Of a DNA stretch of 64,000 nt, positions 42,157 through 50,154 are shown piece by piece; the stretch's first letter is position 1, and the number at the start of each line of letters is the position of its first letter. The position numbers and the translations under genes were made by a program. The notes under the pieces were generated by a model, which was given only the letters and a program-made list of their open reading frames with translations, had not been told where the DNA came from and did no database searches. Source of the stretch: Inquilinus ginsengisoli_A (lineage in GTDB: Bacteria; Pseudomonadota; Alphaproteobacteria; DSM-16000; Inquilinaceae); assembly GCF_031453975.1 (NCBI RefSeq), contig NZ_JAVDPW010000002.1, forward strand, positions 620,001 to 684,000, written 5' to 3'.

Positions 42157-42630
42157 TCAGAGGCCGAGGTCGCTCAGGCTGGGATGGTCGTCCGGCCGCG
42201 GCTTGGACGCGTCCCAATGGAACTTCCGCTCCGACTCCGTGATCGGACGGTCGTTGATCGAGGCATGGCGGGCGCGCATCAGCCCGTGTTCGTCGAACTC
42301 CCAGTTCTCGTTGCCATAGGCGCGGAACCAGTTGCCGGAATCGTCGCGGAATTCATAGGCGAAGCGGACGGCGATGCGGTTGCCCTCGAAGGCCCACAGC
42401 TCCTTGATCAGGCGGTAGTCCAGTTCGCGCGCCCATTTGCGGGTGAGGAACTCGACGATCGCCGGGCGGCCCTGCAGGAACTCGGCCCGGTTCCGCCAGC
42501 GGCTGTCCTCGGTGTAGGCCAGGGCGACCCGCTGGGGGTCGCGCGTGTTCCAGCCATTCTCGGCGCCGCGGACCTTGAGGATCGCGGTTTCGCGGGTGAA
42601 AGGCGGCAGCGGCGGACGGTCGGCGGACAT
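42157..42630 (-). CDS. DUF1348 (NTF2-like) protein
   Basis: A 157-residue protein of the DUF1348 family with a SnoaL/NTF2-like fold. Typical stretches are GAENGWNTRDPQRVALAYTEDSRWRNR and RFAYEFRDDSGNWFRAYGNENWEF. No function is established. CAGGAG lies 6 bases before the chosen ATG. The operator-like repeats just upstream and the TetR gene downstream suggest stress- or ligand-responsive expression. Confidence 0.88.
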   Translation of the reverse strand: MSADRPPLPPFTRETAILKVRGAENGWNTRDPQRVALAYTEDSRWRNRAEFLQGRPAIVEFLTRKWARELDYRLIKELWAFEGNRIAVRFAYEFRDDSGNWFRAYGNENWEFDEHGLMRARHASINDRPITESERKFHWDASKPRPDDHPSLSDLGL

Positions 42631-42659
42631 GGCAGGCTCCTGTCTGGAAAGCATTCTCT

Positions 42660-42691
42660 GTACCGAATGGAACAGATTGTACTGAACGGTA
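42660..42691. promoter_or_regulatory. direct-repeat operator candidate for the TetR/DUF1348 operon
   Basis: GTACCGAATGG (42660-42670) and GTACTGAACGG (42679-42689) are direct repeats 19 bases apart. The second also reads as an imperfect palindrome, TACTGAACGGTA. They lie 30-61 bases before the DUF1348 ATG. Confidence 0.5.
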
Positions 42692-42877
42692 AAAATAGGA
42701 AGCCCGCTCGTCAAGTGAAACCCTGGAGACCGGCTTGACGCGAAAGATGACGGCCGTCATTAATCACCGTGCCGCCGCCGAGACGCCCGGCTGATGACGG
42801 CAGTCCCGCCCCACTCCGCGTCCTTCGGGCGCAGGGCCGCGGGACCGGCTCTCGGCTTCCAATATCGGAGCACTCCC

Positions 42878-43384
42878 TTGCCCCTGTCCCTGCACGAGAT
42901 CTCGATCGCGCTGATGATTCCGAAGCTGCGGATGCTGTCGACGCTGCTGGAGAAGGCCGTCGCCCATGCCGAGGCGGAGCGGGTCGACCCGGCCACCCTG
43001 GTCGAGGCCAGGCTGGCGCCCGACATGTACCCGCTGTCCGGCCAGATCCAGGCCGCCAGCGACGCCGCCAAATCCTGCGCCGCCCGCCTGGCTGGGCAGA
43101 CGCCGCCGAGCTTCCCCGACACCGAGAAGACCTTCCCGGAGCTGCAGGAGCGCATCGCCAAGACCATCGCCTATATCGAAAGCGTCGGGCCGGCGCAGAT
43201 CGACGGCCGCGAGGACGCGACCGTCACCATCCCCAGCCGCAATGGCGACCGCACCTTCACCGGCCGCGCCTATGTGCTGAACATGGCCCTGCCGAACTTC
43301 TTCTTCCACGTCACCACCGCCTACGACCTGCTGCGCCAGGCCGGGGTGCAGATCGGCAAGCGCGACTATCTGGCGGTGTCGTAA
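42878..43384 (+). CDS. DUF1993-family protein
   Basis: A 168-residue protein of the DUF1993 family, helical, of unknown function. The start LPLSLHEISIALMIPKLRMLSTLLEKA and the end NMALPNFFFHVTTAYDLLRQAGVQIGKRDYL are family hallmarks. The TTG start has CGGAG 7 bases upstream and gives the usual family N-terminus. It is divergent from DUF1348 and converges on an SDR across a type A repeat. Confidence 0.9.
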   Translation: MPLSLHEISIALMIPKLRMLSTLLEKAVAHAEAERVDPATLVEARLAPDMYPLSGQIQAASDAAKSCAARLAGQTPPSFPDTEKTFPELQERIAKTIAYIESVGPAQIDGREDATVTIPSRNGDRTFTGRAYVLNMALPNFFFHVTTAYDLLRQAGVQIGKRDYLAVS

Positions 43385-43399
43385 CACCACTCCCTCTCC

Positions 43400-43485
43400 G
43401 TCATTGCGAGGGGGCGAAGCCGACGAAGCAATCCATGGCGCCGCTCTTCCGGCACGATGGATTGCTTCGCTGCGCTCGCAATGAC
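43400..43485. repeat. palindromic intergenic repeat, type A, copy 3
   Basis: GTCATTGCGAGGGGGCGAAG and the inverted GCTTCGCTGCGCTCGCAATGAC arm, in the reverse orientation to the copies at 7697 and 35303, between convergent genes. Confidence 0.85.
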
Positions 43486-43504
43486 GATGGTTTGAAAGGG
43501 TCTC

Positions 43505-44296
43505 CTACAGCGTCTTCAGCATCCCGCCATCGACGAAATAGGTCGACCCGACGCTGTAGCTGGCCTTGTCGGAGCACAGGAAGACGAAGAAGTTCGCCAG
43601 CTCCTGCGGCGTGCCGAAGCGCTTGATGGTGGCGTGCTCGTCGGCGACGCCCTGCAGATAGCCTTCCCAGTCGCCGCCGGTGTCGGCGGTCAGCTGCTTG
43701 GCGGTCTTGATCCAGTCGGGCGTCAGGATCAGCCCGGGATTGACGCAGTTCACCCGGATGTTGTCCTTCACCACCTCGCTGGCGAGGGTCTTGGAGAACA
43801 TCATCAGCGCCGATTTGGTGACGTTGTAGATCGGCTCGTACCACAGCGGCTGCACCGCGCAGATCGAGGCGTTGTGCAGGATCACCCCGCCGCCGCGCCG
43901 CTTCATGCCGGGCACCAGGCCGCGGGCCAGCCGCACCGCCGCCATGACATGCAGGTCCCAGTAGGATTGCCACTTCTCATCCGGCGCCTCCAGGATCGTC
44001 TCGTTCGATCCGGTGCCGGCGTTGTTGATCAGGATGTCGGCGCCGCCGAAGCCCTGCTCCACCGCCGCGATCAGCGCCGCCGTGCCCTCAGGCGTCCCGA
44101 CGTCACAGGCCACCGCCAGGGTCCTGACGCCGTGGCGCGACGCCAGCGATGCGGCCTCGGCCTCCAGCCGGTCGGCCTGGCGCGCCGCCAGCACGATATG
44201 GGCGCCTTCGGCCGCCAGCCCGTCGGCGACCGCAAGGCCGATGCCGATGCTGGCGCCGGTGACGACGGCGACCTTGCCGGTCAATCCGAGATCCAT
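43505..44296 (-). CDS. short-chain dehydrogenase/reductase
   Basis: A 263-residue NAD(P)-dependent SDR. The cofactor motif is VVTGASIGIG (about 12-21), then NNAG, catalytic Ser in HNASICAV, and YNVTK as the YxxxK pair. The C-terminal Gly-rich VDGGML is standard. It is downstream of a LacI-linked sugar importer on the same strand, 29 bases after the permease, so it likely oxidises a sugar or polyol in that pathway. Confidence 0.9.
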   Translation of the reverse strand: MDLGLTGKVAVVTGASIGIGLAVADGLAAEGAHIVLAARQADRLEAEAASLASRHGVRTLAVACDVGTPEGTAALIAAVEQGFGGADILINNAGTGSNETILEAPDEKWQSYWDLHVMAAVRLARGLVPGMKRRGGGVILHNASICAVQPLWYEPIYNVTKSALMMFSKTLASEVVKDNIRVNCVNPGLILTPDWIKTAKQLTADTGGDWEGYLQGVADEHATIKRFGTPQELANFFVFLCSDKASYSVGSTYFVDGGMLKTL

Positions 44297-44325
44297 GGTG
44301 TTGTTCCCCCTGTGTCCCTTGCGGG

Positions 44326-45276
44326 CTATTTGGCGATCAGGATCTTGCCGCGATCCAGGGTGATGGCGACGGCAAGGATGAGGACGGAGCCGAACACCAC
44401 CTGCTGGGCGAAGATGTTGACGCCGAGGAAGGTCATGCCGATGCGCACGACCGAGACGGTCAGCGCCCCGACCAGGGTGCGGCCGATGCCGCCGACGCCG
44501 CCGGTGATGGCGGTGCCGCCGACCAGCACCGCCGAGATCGCCGGCAGCAGCAGCTGGTTGGCGACGGTCGGCGACCCGCTGGCCAGCCGGGCCGCCAGCA
44601 GGATGCCGGCCAGCGCGGCGAAGGCGCCGGACAGCATGAAGGCCAGGATCTTCTGGCGGTTGACGCGGATCCCGGCCGCCCAGGCGGCCGGCTCGCCCGC
44701 GCCGATCGCCAGGCTGTAGCGGCCGAAGCGGCTGTAGCGCTGGAGATAGATGCCGAAAGCCAGCGCCAGGACGCCGACGCCGATGATGTTGGGCACGCCG
44801 AGGCTGGTGCCGGTGATCCAGTCCAAGAGGCCCCGCACCTCGGCGGCGATGGCGATGTTGCGGGCATCGGAGATGTAGAGGGCGACGCCGCCGACCACGC
44901 CGCCGGTGGCCAGGGTGGCGATGAAGGACGGCACCCGCAGCCGGACATGGACGAAGCCGCTGACCAGCCCGGCCGCGGCCCCGGCCAGCAGCGCCACGGC
45001 GAAGGCGCCGACGCCGATCCGCGGCAGCAGCAGCGCGACGATGACGGTGCTGAGCGAGGCGACCGACGGGATGCTGAGGTCGATGCTGCCGAGCAGGATG
45101 ACGAAGGTCACGCCGGCCGCCAGGGTGAACAGGGTGGTGGTGTCGGCCAGCACCACCAGCAGCGTGTCGGGCGAACCGAAGCCCGGCTCCACCACCGCGA
45201 TGGCCACCACCAGCAGCAGCAGGAACAGGGCCGGCGCCGCGCTGCGCAGGACGGCGGGATCGAGCAGGCGGGTCAT
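44326..45276 (-). CDS. sugar ABC transporter permease (RbsC-like) 1
   Basis: A 316-residue permease of the ribose/xylose type with about eight spans. VTFVILLGSIDLSIPSVASL, AIGAGEPAAWAAGIRVNRQKILAFMLSG and AVLVGGTAITGGVGGIGRTLVGAL are family motifs. Its ATG overlaps the ATPase stop by 4 bases. Together with the permease at 46780 it may form a heterodimeric channel. Confidence 0.92.
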   Translation of the reverse strand: MTRLLDPAVLRSAAPALFLLLLVVAIAVVEPGFGSPDTLLVVLADTTTLFTLAAGVTFVILLGSIDLSIPSVASLSTVIVALLLPRIGVGAFAVALLAGAAAGLVSGFVHVRLRVPSFIATLATGGVVGGVALYISDARNIAIAAEVRGLLDWITGTSLGVPNIIGVGVLALAFGIYLQRYSRFGRYSLAIGAGEPAAWAAGIRVNRQKILAFMLSGAFAALAGILLAARLASGSPTVANQLLLPAISAVLVGGTAITGGVGGIGRTLVGALTVSVVRIGMTFLGVNIFAQQVVFGSVLILAVAITLDRGKILIAK

Positions 45277-46775
45277 ACCATGTGTCCGATCAGGTCGACC
45301 TGGGCGGGCTTGCGGCCGGGTGCTGCGCCCATCCGGGCGGTGATCGTCCCGTCGCGCATCGCCAGCACGGTGTGGCTGAGGCCGATGGTCTCCTCCAGCG
45401 TGTCGGCGATCAGGATCACCGACACACCGTCGCGGCACAGCGCCCGGATCAGGCGGAACACCTCCTCCTTGGCGCCGACATCGATGCCGCGGGTGGGGTG
45501 GTCGAGGATCAGGATCCGCGACTCCGCCGTCAGCCACTTCGCCAGCACCACCTTCTGCTGGTTGCCGCCGCTGAGCGACAAGCAGGCCGCATCCGGCCCG
45601 GCGGCGCGGATCGCCAGCCGCTTGGTCCAGTCCTCGGCCAGGCTGCGCTCGCGGCGGCGGCTCAGGCCGATCGGGCCTTCCGCCGCCTCCAGCCGCGCCA
45701 GGGTCATGTTGGTGGCGACCGACAGCATCATCACCAGCCCTTCGACCCGGCGCTCGCTGGGGATGAAGCCGATGCCATGCTCGACCGCGTCGGCGGGGGA
45801 GCGGAAGCGCACCGCCTTGCCCGCGACCTCGAGCGTGCCCGCGGTCGGCTGGACGAAGCCGAAGAAGCTGCGCACCAGATCCTCACGCCCCGAGCCGATG
45901 ACGCCGGCGATGCCCAGCACCTCGCCGCGATGGAGAGTCAGGTCGATGTCGCGGTAGCGGCCTTCGCAGCACAGGCCCTTGGCCTGCAGCACGATCTCGG
46001 ACTGCGCTGGGTGCTGCTCGGATTCGCGGTAGTATTCGGCGTGGACCTCGCGGCCGACCATGATCCGGTGCAGGGTCGGCGTGTCGGCATCCGCCACCGG
46101 CATCTCGGCGACCACGCCGCCATCCTTCATGACGTAGATGCGGTCGCTGATCTCCAGCACCTCGTCCAGCCGGTGCGACACGAAGACGAAGCTGGCCCGG
46201 CTCTTCAGCGTGCGGACGCGGTCGAACAGCAGGTCGATCTCGGCCTGCTCCAGCACCGAGGTCGGCTCGTCCAGCAGGATCACCAGGTCGCCCTCGACCC
46301 GGTCCTCCAGCGCCAGCGCCTTGGCCAGCTCGACCATCTGCCGCGCCGCGAAGCTGAGGTCCTGCGCCCGGGTCGCCGGGTCGATGTCGAGGCCGACCTT
46401 CTCCAGCTGCCGTCGGGCCGCGGCGTTCAGGCGCTTCCAGTTGACCAGGCCGAAGCGGATGAACTCCTGCTCCTGGCCCAGGAAGATGTTCTCCGCCACC
46501 GACAGGTTCAGCAGCAGCGACTGCTCCTGGAACACCATGACGATGCCGCGGGCATTGGCCTGCCGGGGATCGCCCAGATGCAGCACCTCGCCGTCGCGCC
46601 GCAGTTCGCCGCTGGTCGGCTGCTGCACGCCGGCCAGGATGCGCATCAGCGTCGACTTGCCGGCGCCGTTCTCGCCGACCAGCCCGACCACCTCGTTCGG
46701 CCGGATCTCGACGTCGACGCCCTTCAGCGCCTGGACGCTGCCGAAAGATTTCTGGATGCCGACCGCTTGCAGCAT
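45273..46775 (-). CDS. sugar ABC transporter ATPase, two-domain (RbsA/MglA-like) 1
   Basis: A 500-residue protein with two ATPase halves. The first has Walker A GENGAGKST, signature LSFAARQ and Walker B LLDEPTS. The second has degenerate Walker A (GVIGSGRED), signature LSGGNQQKVVLAKW and Walker B ILDHPTRGIDVGAK, where His replaces the usual catalytic Glu. This asymmetry suggests that one site hydrolyses ATP. It lies between the two permease genes of its operon. Confidence 0.93.
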   Translation of the reverse strand: MLQAVGIQKSFGSVQALKGVDVEIRPNEVVGLVGENGAGKSTLMRILAGVQQPTSGELRRDGEVLHLGDPRQANARGIVMVFQEQSLLLNLSVAENIFLGQEQEFIRFGLVNWKRLNAAARRQLEKVGLDIDPATRAQDLSFAARQMVELAKALALEDRVEGDLVILLDEPTSVLEQAEIDLLFDRVRTLKSRASFVFVSHRLDEVLEISDRIYVMKDGGVVAEMPVADADTPTLHRIMVGREVHAEYYRESEQHPAQSEIVLQAKGLCCEGRYRDIDLTLHRGEVLGIAGVIGSGREDLVRSFFGFVQPTAGTLEVAGKAVRFRSPADAVEHGIGFIPSERRVEGLVMMLSVATNMTLARLEAAEGPIGLSRRRERSLAEDWTKRLAIRAAGPDAACLSLSGGNQQKVVLAKWLTAESRILILDHPTRGIDVGAKEEVFRLIRALCRDGVSVILIADTLEETIGLSHTVLAMRDGTITARMGAAPGRKPAQVDLIGHMV

Positions 46776-46779
46776 GGCG

Positions 46780-47820
46780 TCACTTCACGATGCGAAGCTG
46801 CGACCGGTCGAGCGACAGCGCGACCGCGGCGATGATCATCAGGCCCTGGGCGGCCTGCTGCAGATAGGGCGGGATGCCGAGCAGCACCATGCCGTTGGCC
46901 AGCACCGACACGATCAGGATGCCGACCAGGGCGTTCAGCACGCCGCCCTGCCCGCCCATCAGCGAGGTGCCGCCGACCACGATGGCGGTGATGGTGGTGA
47001 ACAGCCGGCCGGTGCCGATCTCGGCATTGGCCAGGCCCAGCTGCGCCGCCGCCAGTACGCTGGCCAGGCCGTAGAAGGTGCCGGCCAGGGCGAAGGCGAT
47101 GACCTTGGTGCGCCGGATCGGCACGCCCGACAGCGCCGCCAGGTCCTCGCCGCCGCCGATGGCGTAGACATGGCGGCCGAAGCGGGTGTGGTTCTGGATC
47201 ACCCAGGCGACGCCCAGCGCCGCCAGCGCGATCCACACCGACAGCGGCATCCCGGCCAGCCGGGTCAGGGCCAGGGCCCGGATGTCGGGGTCGAGGATCC
47301 GGACCGAACCGCCGCCGAGCAGGATGGTGGCGGTGCCGAGCCCGATGAACCAGCTGCCGATGGTGGCCATGAAGGACGGGATCTTCAGCCCGACATGCAG
47401 CGCGCCGTTGAGCAGCCCCATGGCGGTGCCGGTGGCCACGGCGATCGGCACCGCGAGCAGGCCGAAGCCGGCGCCGCCCCCGGCATCGTTGGAGACCAGC
47501 AGCGTCAGCACGATCGCCGCCACTGCCATCATGCCCTCGATCGACAGGTCGATGCTGCCGAGCAGGATGATGAAGGTGGCGCCCAGGGTCAGCACCAGCG
47601 GGATCGAGGCGGCGGCGGCCACCCGGGTGAAGTTGCCGGTGCTGAGGAAGTTCGGGTTGGCCAGGCCGAGCAGCAGGCACAGCACGACCAGGACGATCAG
47701 CGGGGCCGCCAGGCGCAGCCGGCGCTCCAGCTTCGGCCGGCGGATGGTGGCCCGCGGCGGCCCTGCCGGGGCCGCCGCCGATGCGATCGGGGCCGATGCT
47801 ATCGGGGACTGTACGGTCAC
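46780..47820 (-). CDS. sugar ABC transporter permease (RbsC-like) 2
   Basis: A 346-residue permease. After a 36-residue Ala/Pro-rich cytoplasmic lead come eight or so spans; TFIILLGSIDLSIEGMMAV, AIGGGEDLAALSGVPIRRTKVIAFALAG and AIVVGGTSLMGGQGGVLNALVG are typical. A GTG start follows the substrate-binding protein gene by 10 bases. The operon order is binding protein, permease, ATPase, permease, SDR. Confidence 0.92.
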   Translation of the reverse strand: MTVQSPIASAPIASAAAPAGPPRATIRRPKLERRLRLAAPLIVLVVLCLLLGLANPNFLSTGNFTRVAAAASIPLVLTLGATFIILLGSIDLSIEGMMAVAAIVLTLLVSNDAGGGAGFGLLAVPIAVATGTAMGLLNGALHVGLKIPSFMATIGSWFIGLGTATILLGGGSVRILDPDIRALALTRLAGMPLSVWIALAALGVAWVIQNHTRFGRHVYAIGGGEDLAALSGVPIRRTKVIAFALAGTFYGLASVLAAAQLGLANAEIGTGRLFTTITAIVVGGTSLMGGQGGVLNALVGILIVSVLANGMVLLGIPPYLQQAAQGLMIIAAVALSLDRSQLRIVK

Positions 47821-47830
47821 GACTCAGCCG

Positions 47831-48925
47831 TCAGCCCGGCCGGACCTGGCCGGTGACCCGGCCCCAGAGGTCGTTGTAGTCGATCTTCGGCTCGGCCTCG
47901 ATGTTGGACTTGTAGAAGGCGTCGACATTGTCCTTCGTCACCACGATGCCGGTGCCGTAGAACTCGCGGTGCTCCTTCGGCTCCTTGGCCGGGTCGAACT
48001 TGCCGAGCGACGCCGCATAGGGGATCGCCAGGCCCATGCTGCCCTGCCAGTACGGGTCGGACGACACGGTGGCGGCGAATTCGCCGCTGCGCACGCCCTC
48101 GACCGCCGCCTTGATGCCGTCGATGCCGGTGACCGGCACCTTGCCGGCCAGGCCTTCGGCCCGCAGCGCCTCGAGCGCGCCGACGCCCATGTCGTCATTG
48201 GCGGCCCACACGCCCTTGATGTCGTCGCCGAAGCGGGTCAGCCAGGCGGCGACCACGTCATAGGCCTTGGTCGACTGCCAGTCGGCGACCTGGAAATCCA
48301 GCAGCTTCACGTCGGGATGGGCCGCGATCACCTTGTCCAGCCCGGCCTTGCGGGCGATCGCCACGGTGTTCGACAGGATGCCGCCGAGCGCGACAATGCC
48401 GCCCTTGCCGCCGATCGACTTGACCAGCGCCTCGCCGGTCTCGCCGCCGTAGCGCTCGCCGTCGAAGGTGACGAAGGCAGTGTAATAGGGGTTGTGGTCC
48501 CAGGGATGCAGATCCTCGGGCTTGTTCCACTGCGACATCACGAAGACCTTGGCCGCGGCGCAGGCCTCGACGATCGGCCGGGCGTCGGCCGAATCGTTCG
48601 GGTCGAGGTTCAGCACCATGTTGCCGCCGGTCTTGGCCAGGATCGCCCGGATGTCGGCCAGGCCCTTCTCGCTGTCGCCTTCGGTGACCAGCGTGACCAA
48701 TTCGAGGCCCACGGCCTTGGCGTAGGTCTCTGCGCCCTGCTTCCAGGCGGCGTGATAGGGATTCGAGAGCGATCGGATCGAGGTGACCAGCGTCGGCTTG
48801 TCGGCGGCGAAGCCGCGACGCACGAAACCAGCGGGGGCCGCGAGGCCGACGCCGAGGGCCGCCGCGCCTTTGAGGGCGCCGCGCCGGGTCAGGGTCATGC
48901 CGAAGGGGTTGCGCCCATCTTTCAT
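47831..48925 (-). CDS. sugar ABC transporter substrate-binding protein with twin-arginine signal
   Basis: A 364-residue periplasmic-binding protein of the ribose-binding (type 1) family. Residues 11-42 (LTRRGALKG, a hydrophobic stretch, then FAA) form a twin-arginine signal, so export by the Tat pathway is likely. The mature part shows WAANDDMGVGALEALR and VTGIDGIKAAVEGVRSGEF, typical of sugar-binding proteins. AGGGAGAG lies 6 bases before the ATG. It is divergent from a dehydrogenase across tandem operator repeats. Confidence 0.9.
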   Translation of the reverse strand: MKDGRNPFGMTLTRRGALKGAAALGVGLAAPAGFVRRGFAADKPTLVTSIRSLSNPYHAAWKQGAETYAKAVGLELVTLVTEGDSEKGLADIRAILAKTGGNMVLNLDPNDSADARPIVEACAAAKVFVMSQWNKPEDLHPWDHNPYYTAFVTFDGERYGGETGEALVKSIGGKGGIVALGGILSNTVAIARKAGLDKVIAAHPDVKLLDFQVADWQSTKAYDVVAAWLTRFGDDIKGVWAANDDMGVGALEALRAEGLAGKVPVTGIDGIKAAVEGVRSGEFAATVSSDPYWQGSMGLAIPYAASLGKFDPAKEPKEHREFYGTGIVVTKDNVDAFYKSNIEAEPKIDYNDLWGRVTGQVRPG

Positions 48926-48955
48926 GTCGTCTCTCCCTGAAGAATGTTTTTACGT

Positions 48956-48990
48956 TGACTAGCTATGCACCAGTAATGACTAGCTATGCA
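48956..48990. promoter_or_regulatory. tandem 14-base operator repeats in the sugar-locus divergent promoter
   Basis: TGACTAGCTATGCA occurs at 48956-48969 and 48977-48990, 21 bases start to start, or two turns of the helix. Each copy is itself an imperfect palindrome (TGNNTAGCTANNCA). They lie between the substrate-binding protein and the dehydrogenase; a LacI-type regulator is encoded just downstream. Confidence 0.7.
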
Positions 48991-49085
48991 TTGACAGTTT
49001 CCGCCGTCAACCGGAAAAATGTCGTACCTATGGAGATCGCTGGATTCGGGCCGCGGAGCGCCCGGTGGCAAGGGAGGAGACGACG

Positions 49086-50117
49086 ATGCGTGCCTTGGTC
49101 CTGGAGCGCCAGAGGGAACTGTCGCTGCGTGAGATCGACCTGCCCCAGACCCTCGGTCCGGGCGATGTCCGGATCAAGATCGACACCGTCGGCGTCTGCG
49201 GCAGCGACGTGCATTACTACACCCACGGCCGAATCGGCCCCTTCGTGGTCAACGCGCCGATGGTGCTGGGCCATGAGGCCGCCGGCACGGTGGTCGAACT
49301 CGGCGCCGGCGTCACCAGCCTCGCGGTCGGCGACCGCGTGTGCATGGAGCCGGGCATCCCCGACCTGTCCTCCAAGGCCTCCAAGCTCGGCCTCTACAAT
49401 GTCGACCCCAGCGTCGTGTTCTGGGCGACGCCGCCGGTGCATGGCTGCCTGACGCCGCAGGTGGTCCATCCCGCGGCCTTCACCTTCAAGCTGCCGGACA
49501 ATGTCTCCTTCGCCGAGGGCGCGATGGTCGAGCCCTTCGCCGTCGGCCTGCAGGCGGCGGTGAAGGCCAGGATCCAGCCGGGCGATGTTGCCGTGGTGAT
49601 CGGCGCCGGGCCGATCGGCATCATGGCCGCCATCGCCGCGCTGGCCGGCGGCTGCAGCCGGGTGCTGATCTCCGACCTCTTGCCCGAGAAGCTGGCGATC
49701 GCCGAGCGCTATCCCGGCATCACCGGCGTCAACATCCGCGAGCGCAAGCTGGCCGACGCCATCGCCGAGGCCACCGACGGCTGGGGCGCCGATGTGGTGC
49801 TGGAGGCCAGCGGCAGCCCGCGGGCCTATCCCGGGATGTTCGACCTGGTGCGGCCGGGCGGCTGCGTCGTGCTGATCGGCATGCCGGTCGAGCCCGTCGC
49901 CTTCGACGTGGTGGCGGCCGCGGCCAAGGAGGTGCGGATCGAGACCGTGTTCCGCTACGCCAACGTGTTCGACCGTGCCGTCGCCATGATCGCGTCGGGC
50001 AAGGTCGACCTCAAGCCGCTGATCTCGCACACCTACGGCTTCGAGGACAGCATCGCCGCCTTCGAACGCGCGGCGGAGGGGCGGCCGGCGGATGTGAAGC
50101 TGCAGATTAAGCTTTGA
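49086..50117 (+). CDS. zinc-dependent polyol dehydrogenase (sorbitol/xylitol type)
   Basis: A 343-residue medium-chain dehydrogenase. Catalytic zinc ligands are Cys38 (GVCGSDVHYY), His63-Glu64 (LGHEAAG) and Glu in AMVEPFAVGL. The NAD motif is VIGAGPIGIMAA with Asp in LISDLLPEK favouring NAD. The four cysteines of the structural zinc lobe are missing, as in sorbitol dehydrogenases. AGGGAGGAG lies 6 bases before the ATG. It is followed closely by lacI and is divergent from the importer, so it probably acts on the imported polyol or sugar. Confidence 0.9.
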   Translation: MRALVLERQRELSLREIDLPQTLGPGDVRIKIDTVGVCGSDVHYYTHGRIGPFVVNAPMVLGHEAAGTVVELGAGVTSLAVGDRVCMEPGIPDLSSKASKLGLYNVDPSVVFWATPPVHGCLTPQVVHPAAFTFKLPDNVSFAEGAMVEPFAVGLQAAVKARIQPGDVAVVIGAGPIGIMAAIAALAGGCSRVLISDLLPEKLAIAERYPGITGVNIRERKLADAIAEATDGWGADVVLEASGSPRAYPGMFDLVRPGGCVVLIGMPVEPVAFDVVAAAAKEVRIETVFRYANVFDRAVAMIASGKVDLKPLISHTYGFEDSIAAFERAAEGRPADVKLQIKL

Positions 50118-50154
50118 TGGCAGCGCCCACGTCCCTGCCCCGCCTCATGCCACG

